A DNA stretch of 7,009 nt from Pseudomonadota bacterium. Its GTDB lineage: Bacteria > Pseudomonadota > Alphaproteobacteria > Rhizobiales > Hyphomicrobiaceae. The notes beneath the pieces were generated by a model. The model saw only the letters and a list, made by a program, of their open reading frames with translations, was not told the origin of the DNA and made no database searches. The DNA lies in assembly GCA_021813195.1 (NCBI GenBank), contig JAKALI010000212.1, positions 1 to 7,009 on the forward strand, given 5' to 3'. Positions 1 through 6,012 of the stretch are shown here, piece by piece. A program made the position numbers and the translations under genes. Position 1 is the first letter of the stretch. The number at the start of each line of letters is the position of its first letter.

Positions 1-8
1 GACGGACA

Positions 9-275
9 ATGAAGCGATCGAGATACAGCGAAGAGCAGATAATCGGTATCCTGGCCGAGCATGAGGCTGGTGCGAAGTGTGCGGACCTGTGCCGCAAGCA
101 CGGCATGTCGGAAGGCACCTTCTACGCCTGGAAGGCGAAGTTCGGCGGGATGACGGTATCGGACGCCAAGCGGCTGAAGGCGCTCGAGGATGAGAACGCC
201 AGACTGAAGAAGTTGTTGGCCGAGCAGATGCTCGACGCGGCGGCGATGAAGGAACTGCTCTCAAAAAAATGGTAG
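9..275 (+). CDS. IS3-family transposase OrfA (helix-turn-helix DNA-binding subunit)
   Basis: This 88-aa protein is a full-length OrfA of the IS3/IS911 transposase type (HTH_Tnp_1 family). Residues about 1-50 form the helix-turn-helix that binds the element ends; the signature runs from RYSEEQIIGIL through CRKHGMSEGTFYAWKAKFGG. Residues about 52-85 form a leucine-zipper-like coiled coil (LKALEDENARLKKLLAEQ), which in this family mediates multimerisation with OrfA and the OrfAB fusion. The start at 9 gives the usual length and the normal N-terminus MKRSRYSEEQI. The reading frame is intact and ends SKKW just after the slippery A7 run. Alone it cannot catalyse transposition. Confidence 0.93.
   Translation: MKRSRYSEEQIIGILAEHEAGAKCADLCRKHGMSEGTFYAWKAKFGGMTVSDAKRLKALEDENARLKKLLAEQMLDAAAMKELLSKKW
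263..269 (+). promoter_or_regulatory. A7 slippery heptamer for programmed -1 frameshifting between orfA and orfB
   Basis: Seven A residues are phased as A AAA AAA in the orfA frame, immediately before the orfA stop. The orfB frame lies in -1 and opens with an ATG overlapping the last A. IS3-family elements use this arrangement to make an OrfAB fusion transposase. I did not identify a clear downstream stimulatory hairpin. Confidence 0.75.
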
Positions 276-1241
276 GGCCCGCCGTGAAGCGTGCTGCCGT
301 TGCGCATCTGCAGGCCGAACTGGGCCTGTCGGAACGGCGGGCCTGTCGTCTTGTCGGGGCGGATCGCAAGATGATCCGCTACCGCACCTGTCGTCCCGCG
401 GATACCGAGCTGCGGGCCAAGTTGCGCGATCTGGCGAACCTGCGGCGCCGGTTCGGCTACCGGCGTCTGTTCGTGCTGCTGCGTCGCGACGGCGAGCTCT
501 CGGGGATCAACCGGATCTATCGCCTCTACCGCGAAGAGGGGCTGGCAGTGCGCAAGCGACGCGCCCGGCGCAAGGCTGTTGGAACGCGAGCCCCGATCCT
601 GGTCGAAGCCCGCCCGAATGCGCGCTGGTCGCTGGAATGAGACGGATCAGAAAACAGTCCGGGGGACTGTTTTCCCGTCGAATGGGCATGACCAGCTCGC
701 CTGCGGGCGTCGGTTCCGCATCCTCAATATCGTGGACGACGTGACCCGGGAATGCCTTGCGGCGATCCCGGACACCTCGATTTCGGGGCGTCGTGTTGCC
801 CGGGAACTGAGCGACCTGATCGAGCGGCGTGGCGGGCCGGAGATGATCGTCAGCGACAACGGCACCGAACTCACCAGTAACGCGACCTTAACCTTTGCCG
901 CCGAGCGCGGCATCGGATGGCATTACATCGCGCCGGGCAAGCCGATGCAGAACGGCTTCGTCGAGAGCTTCAACGGGCGCATGCGCGACGAGCTTCTCAA
1001 CGAGACGATGTTCCGCAACATGGCCCACGCGCGGGCCGTGATCCGGGCCTGGGCCGCCGACTTCAACGAGGCACGCCCCCACTCGGCGTTTGGCTACGAT
1101 ACGCCCAAGGCGTTCGCCGAGCGCCTGTTCACCGCAACCGACAGCCGCGCTGCGCGATCTGAAAGCTCCGCGCGGATGTCGGTTGCTCCACCTGCACCGG
1201 AAGGCGTATCAACCAAACGGGCTCTGGTTCCGACTGGATGA
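269..1241 (+). pseudogene. IS3-family transposase OrfB (DDE integrase), disrupted by a palindromic insertion
   Basis: OrfB should be one protein with an N-terminal HTH_21-like part and an rve integrase core. Here the first part reads from 269 (MVGPAVKRAAVAHLQ) through the [14 protein letters not shown] region and stops at the TGA at 638-640, ending RWSLE. The rest continues in another frame from about 687 ([23 protein letters not shown]) to the stop at 1239-1241. The second catalytic Asp (IVSDNGTE, codon at 855) and the Glu (GFVESFNGR, codon at 963) are intact. Relatives that I recall read WSLDFVHDQ at the junction, where the D is the first residue of the DDE triad; here it is lost. Aligning on the conserved HDQ gives a net gain of 43 bases and hence a frameshift. 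The C-terminus ([10 protein letters not shown] onward) looks complete. Confidence 0.9.
635..684. repeat. Roughly 40-bp palindromic element with flanking GAATG direct repeats, inserted in orfB
   Basis: The core is a perfect 11-bp inverted repeat: GAAAACAGTCC at 650-660 and GGACTGTTTTC at 664-674, around a GGG loop. An outer 5-bp pair, GACGG at 641-645 and CCGTC at 675-679, extends the hairpin, with ATCA (646-649) unpaired on one side. GAATG occurs directly on both sides, at 635-639 and 680-684, and could be a 5-bp target duplication. However, removing one copy plus the element does not restore the orfB frame (two bases short of the expected family sequence), so the repeat may be chance or the site may have decayed. 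I have the impression that AAAACAGTCC/GGACTGTTTT palindromes recur across alphaproteobacterial genomes, but could not check this. Confidence 0.8.
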
Positions 1242-1242
1242 A

Positions 1243-1259
1243 GATTCAGTGGCAGGTCA
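1243..1259 (+). repeat. Probable right terminal inverted repeat of the IS407-type element
   Basis: The stretch GATTCAGTGGCAGGTCA follows the orfB stop by one base and ends in CA. On the other strand it begins TGACCTGCCACTGAATC, which resembles IS407-group ends as I remember them. The matching left repeat is off-window, so the pairing cannot be confirmed. The next four bases, GGAG (1260-1263), would be the target duplication to look for on the far side. Confidence 0.65.
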
Positions 1260-1260
1260 G

Positions 1261-1407
1261 GAGCAGTGCATCCACCGGCAGCGTTTCGACAGCATACAGT
1301 ACGCCACGCGCGCCATCGGCGACTGGATCAGCTTCTAAAACCATCACCGCCCGCATCAGGCGCTGGACATGAAAACGCCATCTGAGGCATTCGCCTTAGC
1401 GGCATAA
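1261..1407 (+). pseudogene. C-terminal remnant of a second IS3-type transposase OrfB
   Basis: Reading from 1261, the translation is FDSIQYATRAIGDWISF, then a TAA stop at 1336-1338, then NHHRPHQALDMKTPSEAFALAA and a TAA at 1405-1407. The FYNHxRPHQALxMxTPxEA pattern is the typical C-terminal end of an IS3-family integrase domain. The TAA probably replaced the Tyr codon (TAC or TAT) of FYN. Everything upstream, including the catalytic core, is missing in this window because the IS407-type element ends right where the remnant begins. The frame is clearly not that of the IS407-type orfB, which has its own complete C-terminus. The remnant is non-functional. Confidence 0.8.
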
Positions 1408-1454
1408 CCTGTGCAGATTCCGCTGGGTCGATACAACCTGCCCCTCTCGTCGGC

Positions 1455-2042
1455 CTAGCCGAGGCTGCAGAGAGACTGCATGACAATGTGCCCAAATATT
1501 GCATGGGCATCTTCACATAGCTGCATATCGTTTGAACGAACCCAAACGCTGTGTTGAGCCTTTTCCCGAAGGCGCCCGCCCCCAAAGCCGCAAAGGCCCA
1601 GGGTAACCGCATCGACGGAATTGGCGTAGTCGACTGCGCGGATTACGTTTTCGGAGTTTCCGCTGCCCGAAACGGATACCACTAGATCGCCCGGATTGAG
1701 CACGTTCTTCAGTTGCTCGACGAAGACATCTGCGAAGGAGATGTCATTCGCGTAAGCGCTGATCAGCCCCATGTTGTCGACAAGAGACCGCGCAGACAGG
1801 CGGCGCCCTGTCGACAGGTGCACCATCTTGCCCCAGTCAGTGACGAAATGTAGAGCGGTCATGGCACTGCCACCGTTACCAAGCGTAACGATCTGGGCGC
1901 CGCGCTGCCAAGCGTCATGAATCAGCCCCACACCGCGGTCAAGCTCTTCACGGTCCATCGCCGCGAGGACGATTGCAAGGCGGTCTAGGTAGGCCCCCGA
2001 TACACCCTTCAGCGTAGTTTGGAGGTTGGAAGCGGTTTGCAT
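1455..2042 (-). CDS. gmhA: D-sedoheptulose 7-phosphate isomerase (GmhA-like, SIS domain)
   Basis: This 195-aa protein has the usual GmhA length. GmhA converts sedoheptulose 7-phosphate from the pentose-phosphate pathway to D-glycero-D-manno-heptose 7-phosphate in the cytoplasm, the first step of all activated-heptose pathways. Visible motifs are the SIS phosphate-binding loop GNGGSA (55-60) followed by ALHFVTDWGK, the second SIS loop SGSGNSEN (125-132), GFGGGRL (152-158), and the QLCEDAH...GH region (174-185), which carries the acid and His expected in GmhA active sites. GGAG lies 6 bases before the ATG and supports the start. It is the last gene of the minus-strand operon, 20 bases after hddA. 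That neighbour argues for GmhA over other SIS proteins such as DiaA. Confidence 0.9.
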   Translation of the reverse strand: MQTASNLQTTLKGVSGAYLDRLAIVLAAMDREELDRGVGLIHDAWQRGAQIVTLGNGGSAMTALHFVTDWGKMVHLSTGRRLSARSLVDNMGLISAYANDISFADVFVEQLKNVLNPGDLVVSVSGSGNSENVIRAVDYANSVDAVTLGLCGFGGGRLREKAQHSVWVRSNDMQLCEDAHAIFGHIVMQSLCSLG

Positions 2043-2048
2043 GTCGGA

Positions 2049-2052
2049 CTCC
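2049..2052 (-). promoter_or_regulatory. Ribosome binding site of gmhA
   Basis: GGAG on the minus strand is spaced 6 bases from the gmhA ATG, inside the 20-base gap after the hddA stop. It supports the 2042 start. Confidence 0.6.
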
Positions 2053-2062
2053 GGCGGTTGTG

Positions 2063-3049
2063 TCAGTCGATGTTGCTGAAGATGATTTGGCTGCCGTGAC
2101 GGGCCAACTTGAATTCGATGGGACGAAGCTGGCGCAAAGCATGACAGATTGCGTCGTGTCGCTCTGGTGGCGCGAACAGCAACAGGAAGCCGCCGGCGCC
2201 GGCGCCTAGGATCTTGCCTCCAATCGCGCCATGTTTGCGGGCCAGTTCGTAGCTATCATCAATATCCGAAGTCGAGATGCCAGCAGTCAGTCCCTTCTTC
2301 AGCTCCCAGTTCTCGTGCAGAATTTCACCGAAATTGGCGAGGGAATCCGATTGCAGTTCGTCCCTCATGTCCCGCGTCAATTCGACCATGCGCTTTAGCA
2401 TACCGGTCTTATTGCGATCCGCATCGACATCCGCGCTCTGCTGTTTGAGAAGTTGCGATGCACTGCGGGTAATCCCGGTGTAAAGGAGAATCATGTGACT
2501 CTGGAGCGTCGCAATTGTGGATCGCTTACAGATTACCGGTGTCACATCGACCGTATCGTCCTCGTGGAATTCGATCAGATTGAACCCGCCATATGCTGCA
2601 GCGTACTGATCCTGTTTTCCGATAGGCTCTCCGCAAATGTCGATTTCTACACGACATGCCTCTTCGGCAAGGCGATGCTGGCTGACGTAGCGGCCATTGA
2701 ACGCGTGAAGAGCATGCAGAAGCGCAACGCTGAAGGTGGACGAGGAGCCAAGTCCGGTTCCACGTGACGGAATATCAGCGATGGTCGTGATTTCCACCCC
2801 GCCACCAGGGTGCACCATATTCATCGCGGCCCGCACGAGGTTGTGCTCGATCTCATTGACTAGGGCGACTTCCTCAGTGCGTGAGTATGCCACCCGGATT
2901 CCGTTGTCGAATTTCTTGTTGAGCGTAACGAAGACATATTTCTCAATTGCAGTGCTGAGAACTGCCCCGCCATGCTTTCGATAGAACGCGGGAATATCAC
3001 TGCCGCCGCCGACGAAACTAATGCGAAGGGGCGCCCGACTGATAATCAT
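2063..3049 (-). CDS. hddA: D-glycero-alpha-D-manno-heptose 7-phosphate 1-kinase (GHMP kinase, HddA)
   Basis: This 328-aa protein matches the length of HddA, which phosphorylates D-glycero-alpha-D-manno-heptose 7-phosphate at C1 using ATP to give the 1,7-bisphosphate. All three GHMP motifs are visible. The N-terminal substrate motif is RAPLRISFVGGGSDIPAF (5-22), the glycine-rich ATP loop is IPSRGTGLGSSST (93-105), and the C-terminal motif is KILGAGAGGFLLLFAP (279-294). GKQDQYAAAYGG (144-155) holds the likely catalytic Asp (D147). The RISFxGGGSD form is characteristic of the heptose kinase branch rather than galacto- or mevalonate kinases. It starts 3 bases after the stop of the fusion gene, so translation is probably coupled. 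The alpha-specific kinase points to the GDP-heptose rather than the ADP-heptose route. Confidence 0.92.
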   Translation of the reverse strand: MIISRAPLRISFVGGGSDIPAFYRKHGGAVLSTAIEKYVFVTLNKKFDNGIRVAYSRTEEVALVNEIEHNLVRAAMNMVHPGGGVEITTIADIPSRGTGLGSSSTFSVALLHALHAFNGRYVSQHRLAEEACRVEIDICGEPIGKQDQYAAAYGGFNLIEFHEDDTVDVTPVICKRSTIATLQSHMILLYTGITRSASQLLKQQSADVDADRNKTGMLKRMVELTRDMRDELQSDSLANFGEILHENWELKKGLTAGISTSDIDDSYELARKHGAIGGKILGAGAGGFLLLFAPPERHDAICHALRQLRPIEFKLARHGSQIIFSNID

Positions 3050-3052
3050 TGC

Positions 3053-4993
3053 TCATTCTGCTCCGAGTAGCTCGCTGTCAAAAATCGCGTCAAAACACCG
3101 GACATGTGTCGCCAATGCGCGCGTGGCACGGATTGCGGGATGCTCGTCCTCATCCCGTTCGGCCCAATTCTTCGCGCTTCTTTCTTCCGACAAGCCACGG
3201 CTCTGGTCATAGGCGTGGAACCGCTCGCGGCGCGCGTTCTCATCGGCATCCATGTAGAGGTAACACTGCGCCCACGGAGCGGTGTCCCGCAGGAGTCCTG
3301 CGATGACGCCCTCCCAGATCACGACGGCGCCACGTGGTACTGTCATCTCCAGCCCCAGATCGAGCTGCGCCCGAAGCCTGCGCGAATAGAACGGCAGCGT
3401 AATCGAAACGTCGCCTTCGCTCCGCTTCGCAACTGCGACCATGCATCGTGCAATCCCGTCAATGTCATACCGCCCAGCCAATCCCGCGCCCCGATCAGCC
3501 TCGGAACGGAGAAACCGGTCCAACTGAATGACTTGGCACGCAACACCGCGCCGACGAAGTTCTCGCTCGATGACACCGGCCGCAGTCGACTTTCCTGACC
3601 GCGCACAGCCGCCGACGAGGACATCCATGCCCCCGCCAGCGAGGTCTTCCGTCAATGGCGCCAAAGTTGCCGCCAGAGCGGGATAAGTATCGAGAATGAA
3701 CTCAACCGCAGCCGGATAGTCGGTGACAGTGAAGCTTGCCTCGTAAGGGTACTTGTCGTCGAGACCCGCCACCCCTGTACGCACAAGGACCATCGACACC
3801 CCTGCCGCCCGCGCAGAGCCGATATCGGCGGTGCTGTCCCCAACCATCCAGCACTCTTTCAGGTCGAGGTTGAAGCGATCGCGGGCCTGCTGAATCAACC
3901 CGGCGGCAGGCTTGCGGCAATCGCAGTTTATCTTGAGTTCTGGCACTTCACCTGGGTAACCACCGTGGGGATGATGCGGGCAAAGAAACAGACCATCCAC
4001 CCATGCACGGTCAGCCGCAATTTCCGTATCCAGTCGGGCATGAATGCGGCGCATTCCCTCGAAAGTCGCTTCCCCGCGCGCCAGCACCGGTTGGTTGGTC
4101 ACCACAACATTGAGCCAGTGCGCATCATTGAGCCGCCGCATGGCGGCACCAATGCCCGGGAAAAGTTCCAGGTCTTCAGCACGAGCGATATGGCCAGGGT
4201 CTTTGTTCAGCGTCCCGTCCCTGTCGGTAAGGACAGCACGCTGCAAGTTTTCCAGCGAAGCGCCCCGTACCCAACCCGACGCCAGATCGCGCTGCACCTT
4301 CTCCCAGCGTTCCGGCGTGCCGGCATCTTTGATGTATTCTGAAGAGGCATAGCCGTAGAGCGCCAGCCCCCTTTTCAGCATGGCCGGGAACAGGTGCTTG
4401 CCAAAATCAACAACACCCTGCCGCATGTCTTCCGCAACGCCCCGCAGACTCTCCCGCCGAACGCAGTAGAGTGCGGCATTGACCATGTTCGGCAGCCAAC
4501 TGTCGGATGGATGCGGATAGGGATGGAAAGCGAGAACCCGATTGGCATCATCGAGTTCGATTAGATCAGAGTCATGCGGATGGTCGTTCGGGTGAACGAA
4601 CAGCGTCGCCGCACAGCCCTTATGTGCCTGATGCGCAGCGACGAAGCGTTGCAACTGGACTTCAAACAAGGTGTCGGCATAGGTGACGAGGAACTCGGGC
4701 TGCAACCGATCATATGCGGCCAGAACGGCCCCGGCTGTCCCGCGCGGCGTGCCGTCCTCGAGAAAGGACACTTGGAGTACGCCGTGCCAATTATCACTTA
4801 CCCAACGCCGGATTTGCTCGGCCTCGTAGTCCACCAGCACCAGGGCCTCGACGAAGCCATGTCGCTCGAGTGCGGCGAGATGATGCCCCAGGAGCGTCGT
4901 CTCGCCCATCGGCGCCAGCGGCTTCGGCTTGCCTCCGGTCACACTCCGAAGCCTAGTACCTTTGCCGCCGGCGAGGACGACGGCTTGCTTCAT
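3053..4993 (-). CDS. hddC-gmhB: Three-domain fusion: heptose-1-phosphate guanylyltransferase (HddC-like) + GmhB-like HAD phosphatase + uridine-kinase-like P-loop domain
   Basis: This 646-aa protein carries three consecutive modules. Residues 1 to about 240 are a sugar-1-phosphate nucleotidyltransferase: LAGGKGTRLR (8-17), KPLAPMG (24-30), metal-binding YADTLF (D107) and IKDAGTPERW (221-230). Residues about 253-430 are a histidinol-phosphatase-type HAD phosphatase of the GmhB kind: LTDRDGTLNKD (255-265, D257 and D259), VVVTNQ (T299), zinc-site CPH and CDC (C338, H340, C357, C359), K361, and MVGDSTADIG (D386, D390). Residues about 455-646 are a P-loop kinase: Walker A GCARSGKST (462-470), LDRF (491-494), VVIWEG (557-561), and a basic lid around 588-605. 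The first two would give C7 dephosphorylation and nucleotidyl transfer, completing GDP-heptose synthesis with GmhA and HddA. GTP specificity is inferred from hddA, not read from the sequence. The role of the third domain is unknown. The gene overlaps the upstream gene by ATGA. Confidence 0.9.
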   Translation of the reverse strand: MKQAVVLAGGKGTRLRSVTGGKPKPLAPMGETTLLGHHLAALERHGFVEALVLVDYEAEQIRRWVSDNWHGVLQVSFLEDGTPRGTAGAVLAAYDRLQPEFLVTYADTLFEVQLQRFVAAHQAHKGCAATLFVHPNDHPHDSDLIELDDANRVLAFHPYPHPSDSWLPNMVNAALYCVRRESLRGVAEDMRQGVVDFGKHLFPAMLKRGLALYGYASSEYIKDAGTPERWEKVQRDLASGWVRGASLENLQRAVLTDRDGTLNKDPGHIARAEDLELFPGIGAAMRRLNDAHWLNVVVTNQPVLARGEATFEGMRRIHARLDTEIAADRAWVDGLFLCPHHPHGGYPGEVPELKINCDCRKPAAGLIQQARDRFNLDLKECWMVGDSTADIGSARAAGVSMVLVRTGVAGLDDKYPYEASFTVTDYPAAVEFILDTYPALAATLAPLTEDLAGGGMDVLVGGCARSGKSTAAGVIERELRRRGVACQVIQLDRFLRSEADRGAGLAGRYDIDGIARCMVAVAKRSEGDVSITLPFYSRRLRAQLDLGLEMTVPRGAVVIWEGVIAGLLRDTAPWAQCYLYMDADENARRERFHAYDQSRGLSEERSAKNWAERDEDEHPAIRATRALATHVRCFDAIFDSELLGAE

Positions 4994-5955
4994 CGCGCGG
5001 GAACCTCGGCTGCGATTTCCGAAATCGCACGCCGAATGGCCTCCAATGATGTCAGTTGGGGACGCCAGCCAAGAGCCGTGATCTTGCCGATCGAATAGAA
5101 GAACCGGGGCACGTCGCCGACCCAGCCGCGCGCTTCGGAGCCAAAATAGATCTTTGCCCCGGCTGCCACTTGGGCCACCGTTTCCTCCGCAATCTGCCGA
5201 ACGGTCACGCCCTCGTCGGCCGGCCCAATATTGTAGAGCCCGATTTTTTCGCGACTCTGATCATCCAAGAACATCATCGCTCCGACCAAGTCAGACACAT
5301 GCAGATAGCTCTTCTGTTGCGTTCCATTTCCGAGCACCGTCAGCTGCGACGGATCGGCACGCAAGCGCTTCACGAAATCCAAGATCACCCCATGCGTCGC
5401 AGGCGCGCCAACAACGTTCGGGAACCGAAAGATCAGTGCATGATCCAGAAACTGCTCGGAAGCCGCCGATATTGCCGCCTCAGAGGCAAGTTTCATCGCG
5501 CCGTAATTGGATATCGGCAGCAATGGACCAATATCTTCAGTCAGAACCCTAGCTCCTTGGTCGCCGTAAATCGCGGAAGAGGACGCGAAGTTAATTCGGC
5601 GAATCCCAAGGTCCTTGATGACGCGAAGAGTATTGAACGTGGTCATGAAGGTATCGCGCAAATCCACGTTCGGATCGGATACGCCAGCAGGAATATCAGA
5701 ATTCGCAGCCAGGTGCCAAACGCAATCGAATGGGCCCAATTCCTCATGGCGGGACACCGCAACTCGAAAAGCTTCGAGATCCGTAAGATCTACGACCTCT
5801 GCCCGAAATTCCTGGCGCCCCGCATACGCGCCAAGGTAGTCGAAGCTGCCCCGCGTGCAGCTATCAAGCGCCAATACATGATCGCCACGATCCAAAAGCT
5901 TCGGAATAAGATTTGCGGCCACGAAACCCGCGCCACCAGTCACAATTGCCGCCAT
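4990..5955 (-). CDS. NAD-dependent sugar-nucleotide epimerase/dehydratase (extended SDR)
   Basis: This 321-aa protein is a full-length extended short-chain dehydrogenase of the nucleotide-sugar type. It has the N-terminal Rossmann loop TGGAGFVAANL (6-16) with Asp31 for the NAD ribose, HLAA (81-84), SSSAIYGD (125-132), the catalytic YGAMK pair (Y151, K155), RFPNVVGA (177-184), and a substrate region ending QKSYLHVSDLVGAM (214-227). The ATG at 5955 was chosen because the Rossmann strand begins at once (MAAIVTGGAG) and AGGA sits 8 bases upstream. An in-frame ATG at 6012 would add 19 unrelated residues with no family support. It is first in the operon and overlaps the fusion gene by 4 bases. Its substrate cannot be read off. 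GDP-heptose is likely by context, comparable to the Campylobacter capsule heptose-modifying enzymes, but a general UDP-sugar 4-epimerase is possible. Confidence 0.88.
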   Translation of the reverse strand: MAAIVTGGAGFVAANLIPKLLDRGDHVLALDSCTRGSFDYLGAYAGRQEFRAEVVDLTDLEAFRVAVSRHEELGPFDCVWHLAANSDIPAGVSDPNVDLRDTFMTTFNTLRVIKDLGIRRINFASSSAIYGDQGARVLTEDIGPLLPISNYGAMKLASEAAISAASEQFLDHALIFRFPNVVGAPATHGVILDFVKRLRADPSQLTVLGNGTQQKSYLHVSDLVGAMMFLDDQSREKIGLYNIGPADEGVTVRQIAEETVAQVAAGAKIYFGSEARGWVGDVPRFFYSIGKITALGWRPQLTSLEAIRRAISEIAAEVPAR

Positions 5956-5963
5956 CAAAGGTG

Positions 5964-5967
5964 TCCT
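5964..5967 (-). promoter_or_regulatory. Ribosome binding site deciding the epimerase start
   Basis: AGGA on the minus strand lies 8 bases before the ATG at 5955. It supports that start over the in-frame ATG at 6012. Confidence 0.6.
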
Positions 5968-5983
5968 GTCTGATGTCGACCGG

Positions 5984-6012
5984 GTGATAGTGGCGATCCA
6001 CCAAGAATGCAA
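5984..6012 (-). promoter_or_regulatory. Candidate promoter of the heptose operon
   Basis: On the minus strand, TTGCAT (6007-6012) is followed after 17 bases by TATCAC (5984-5989). The match to the sigma-70 consensus is partial: 3 of 6 for the -35 and 4 of 6 for the -10. Spacing is ideal and a start of transcription near 5977 would leave a short leader of about 22 bases that includes the AGGA. It would drive all four genes, since the downstream junctions overlap or are at most 20 bases. This is inference from weak motifs. Confidence 0.3.

Larger units (their letters stand above)
1..1259 (+). mobile_element. IS3-family (IS407-type) insertion sequence, left end outside window, inactivated
   Basis: The element has the two-gene IS3 layout: a small helix-turn-helix OrfA, an A7 slippery site, and a DDE-integrase OrfB in the -1 frame. 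The right end is placed at 1259, where the sequence GGCAGGTCA ends in the CA dinucleotide typical of IS3-family ends, just after the orfB stop. The left inverted repeat is not visible because the window opens only 8 bases before orfA. OrfB is broken by a small palindromic insertion, so this copy should not make its own active transposase. Assignment to the IS407 subgroup rests on my recollection of the protein families, not on a search. Confidence 0.85.

Noticed and set aside
650..674. The palindrome as a transcription terminator or frameshift stimulator
   Set aside because: It sits inside the transposase coding region at the DDE motif, and the IS3 frameshift site is 380 bases upstream. The T run is part of the stem arm and is not followed by further T residues.
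1451..1461. CGGC-CTA-GCCG hairpin at the gmhA stop as a terminator
   Set aside because: The stem is only 4 bp, overlaps the stop codon, and no T-tract follows on the minus strand.
5056..5973. A 305-codon open frame on the plus strand opposite the epimerase
   Set aside because: It is antisense to a gene with clear catalytic motifs; its translation is rich in Arg and His with no domain, as expected for the complement of a GC-rich gene.
5956..6012. In-frame upstream ATG at 6012 extending the epimerase by 19 residues
   Set aside because: The extra residues (MHSWWIATITRSTSDRTPL) match nothing in the family, and the Rossmann strand begins right at the 5955 start, which has AGGA 8 bases upstream.
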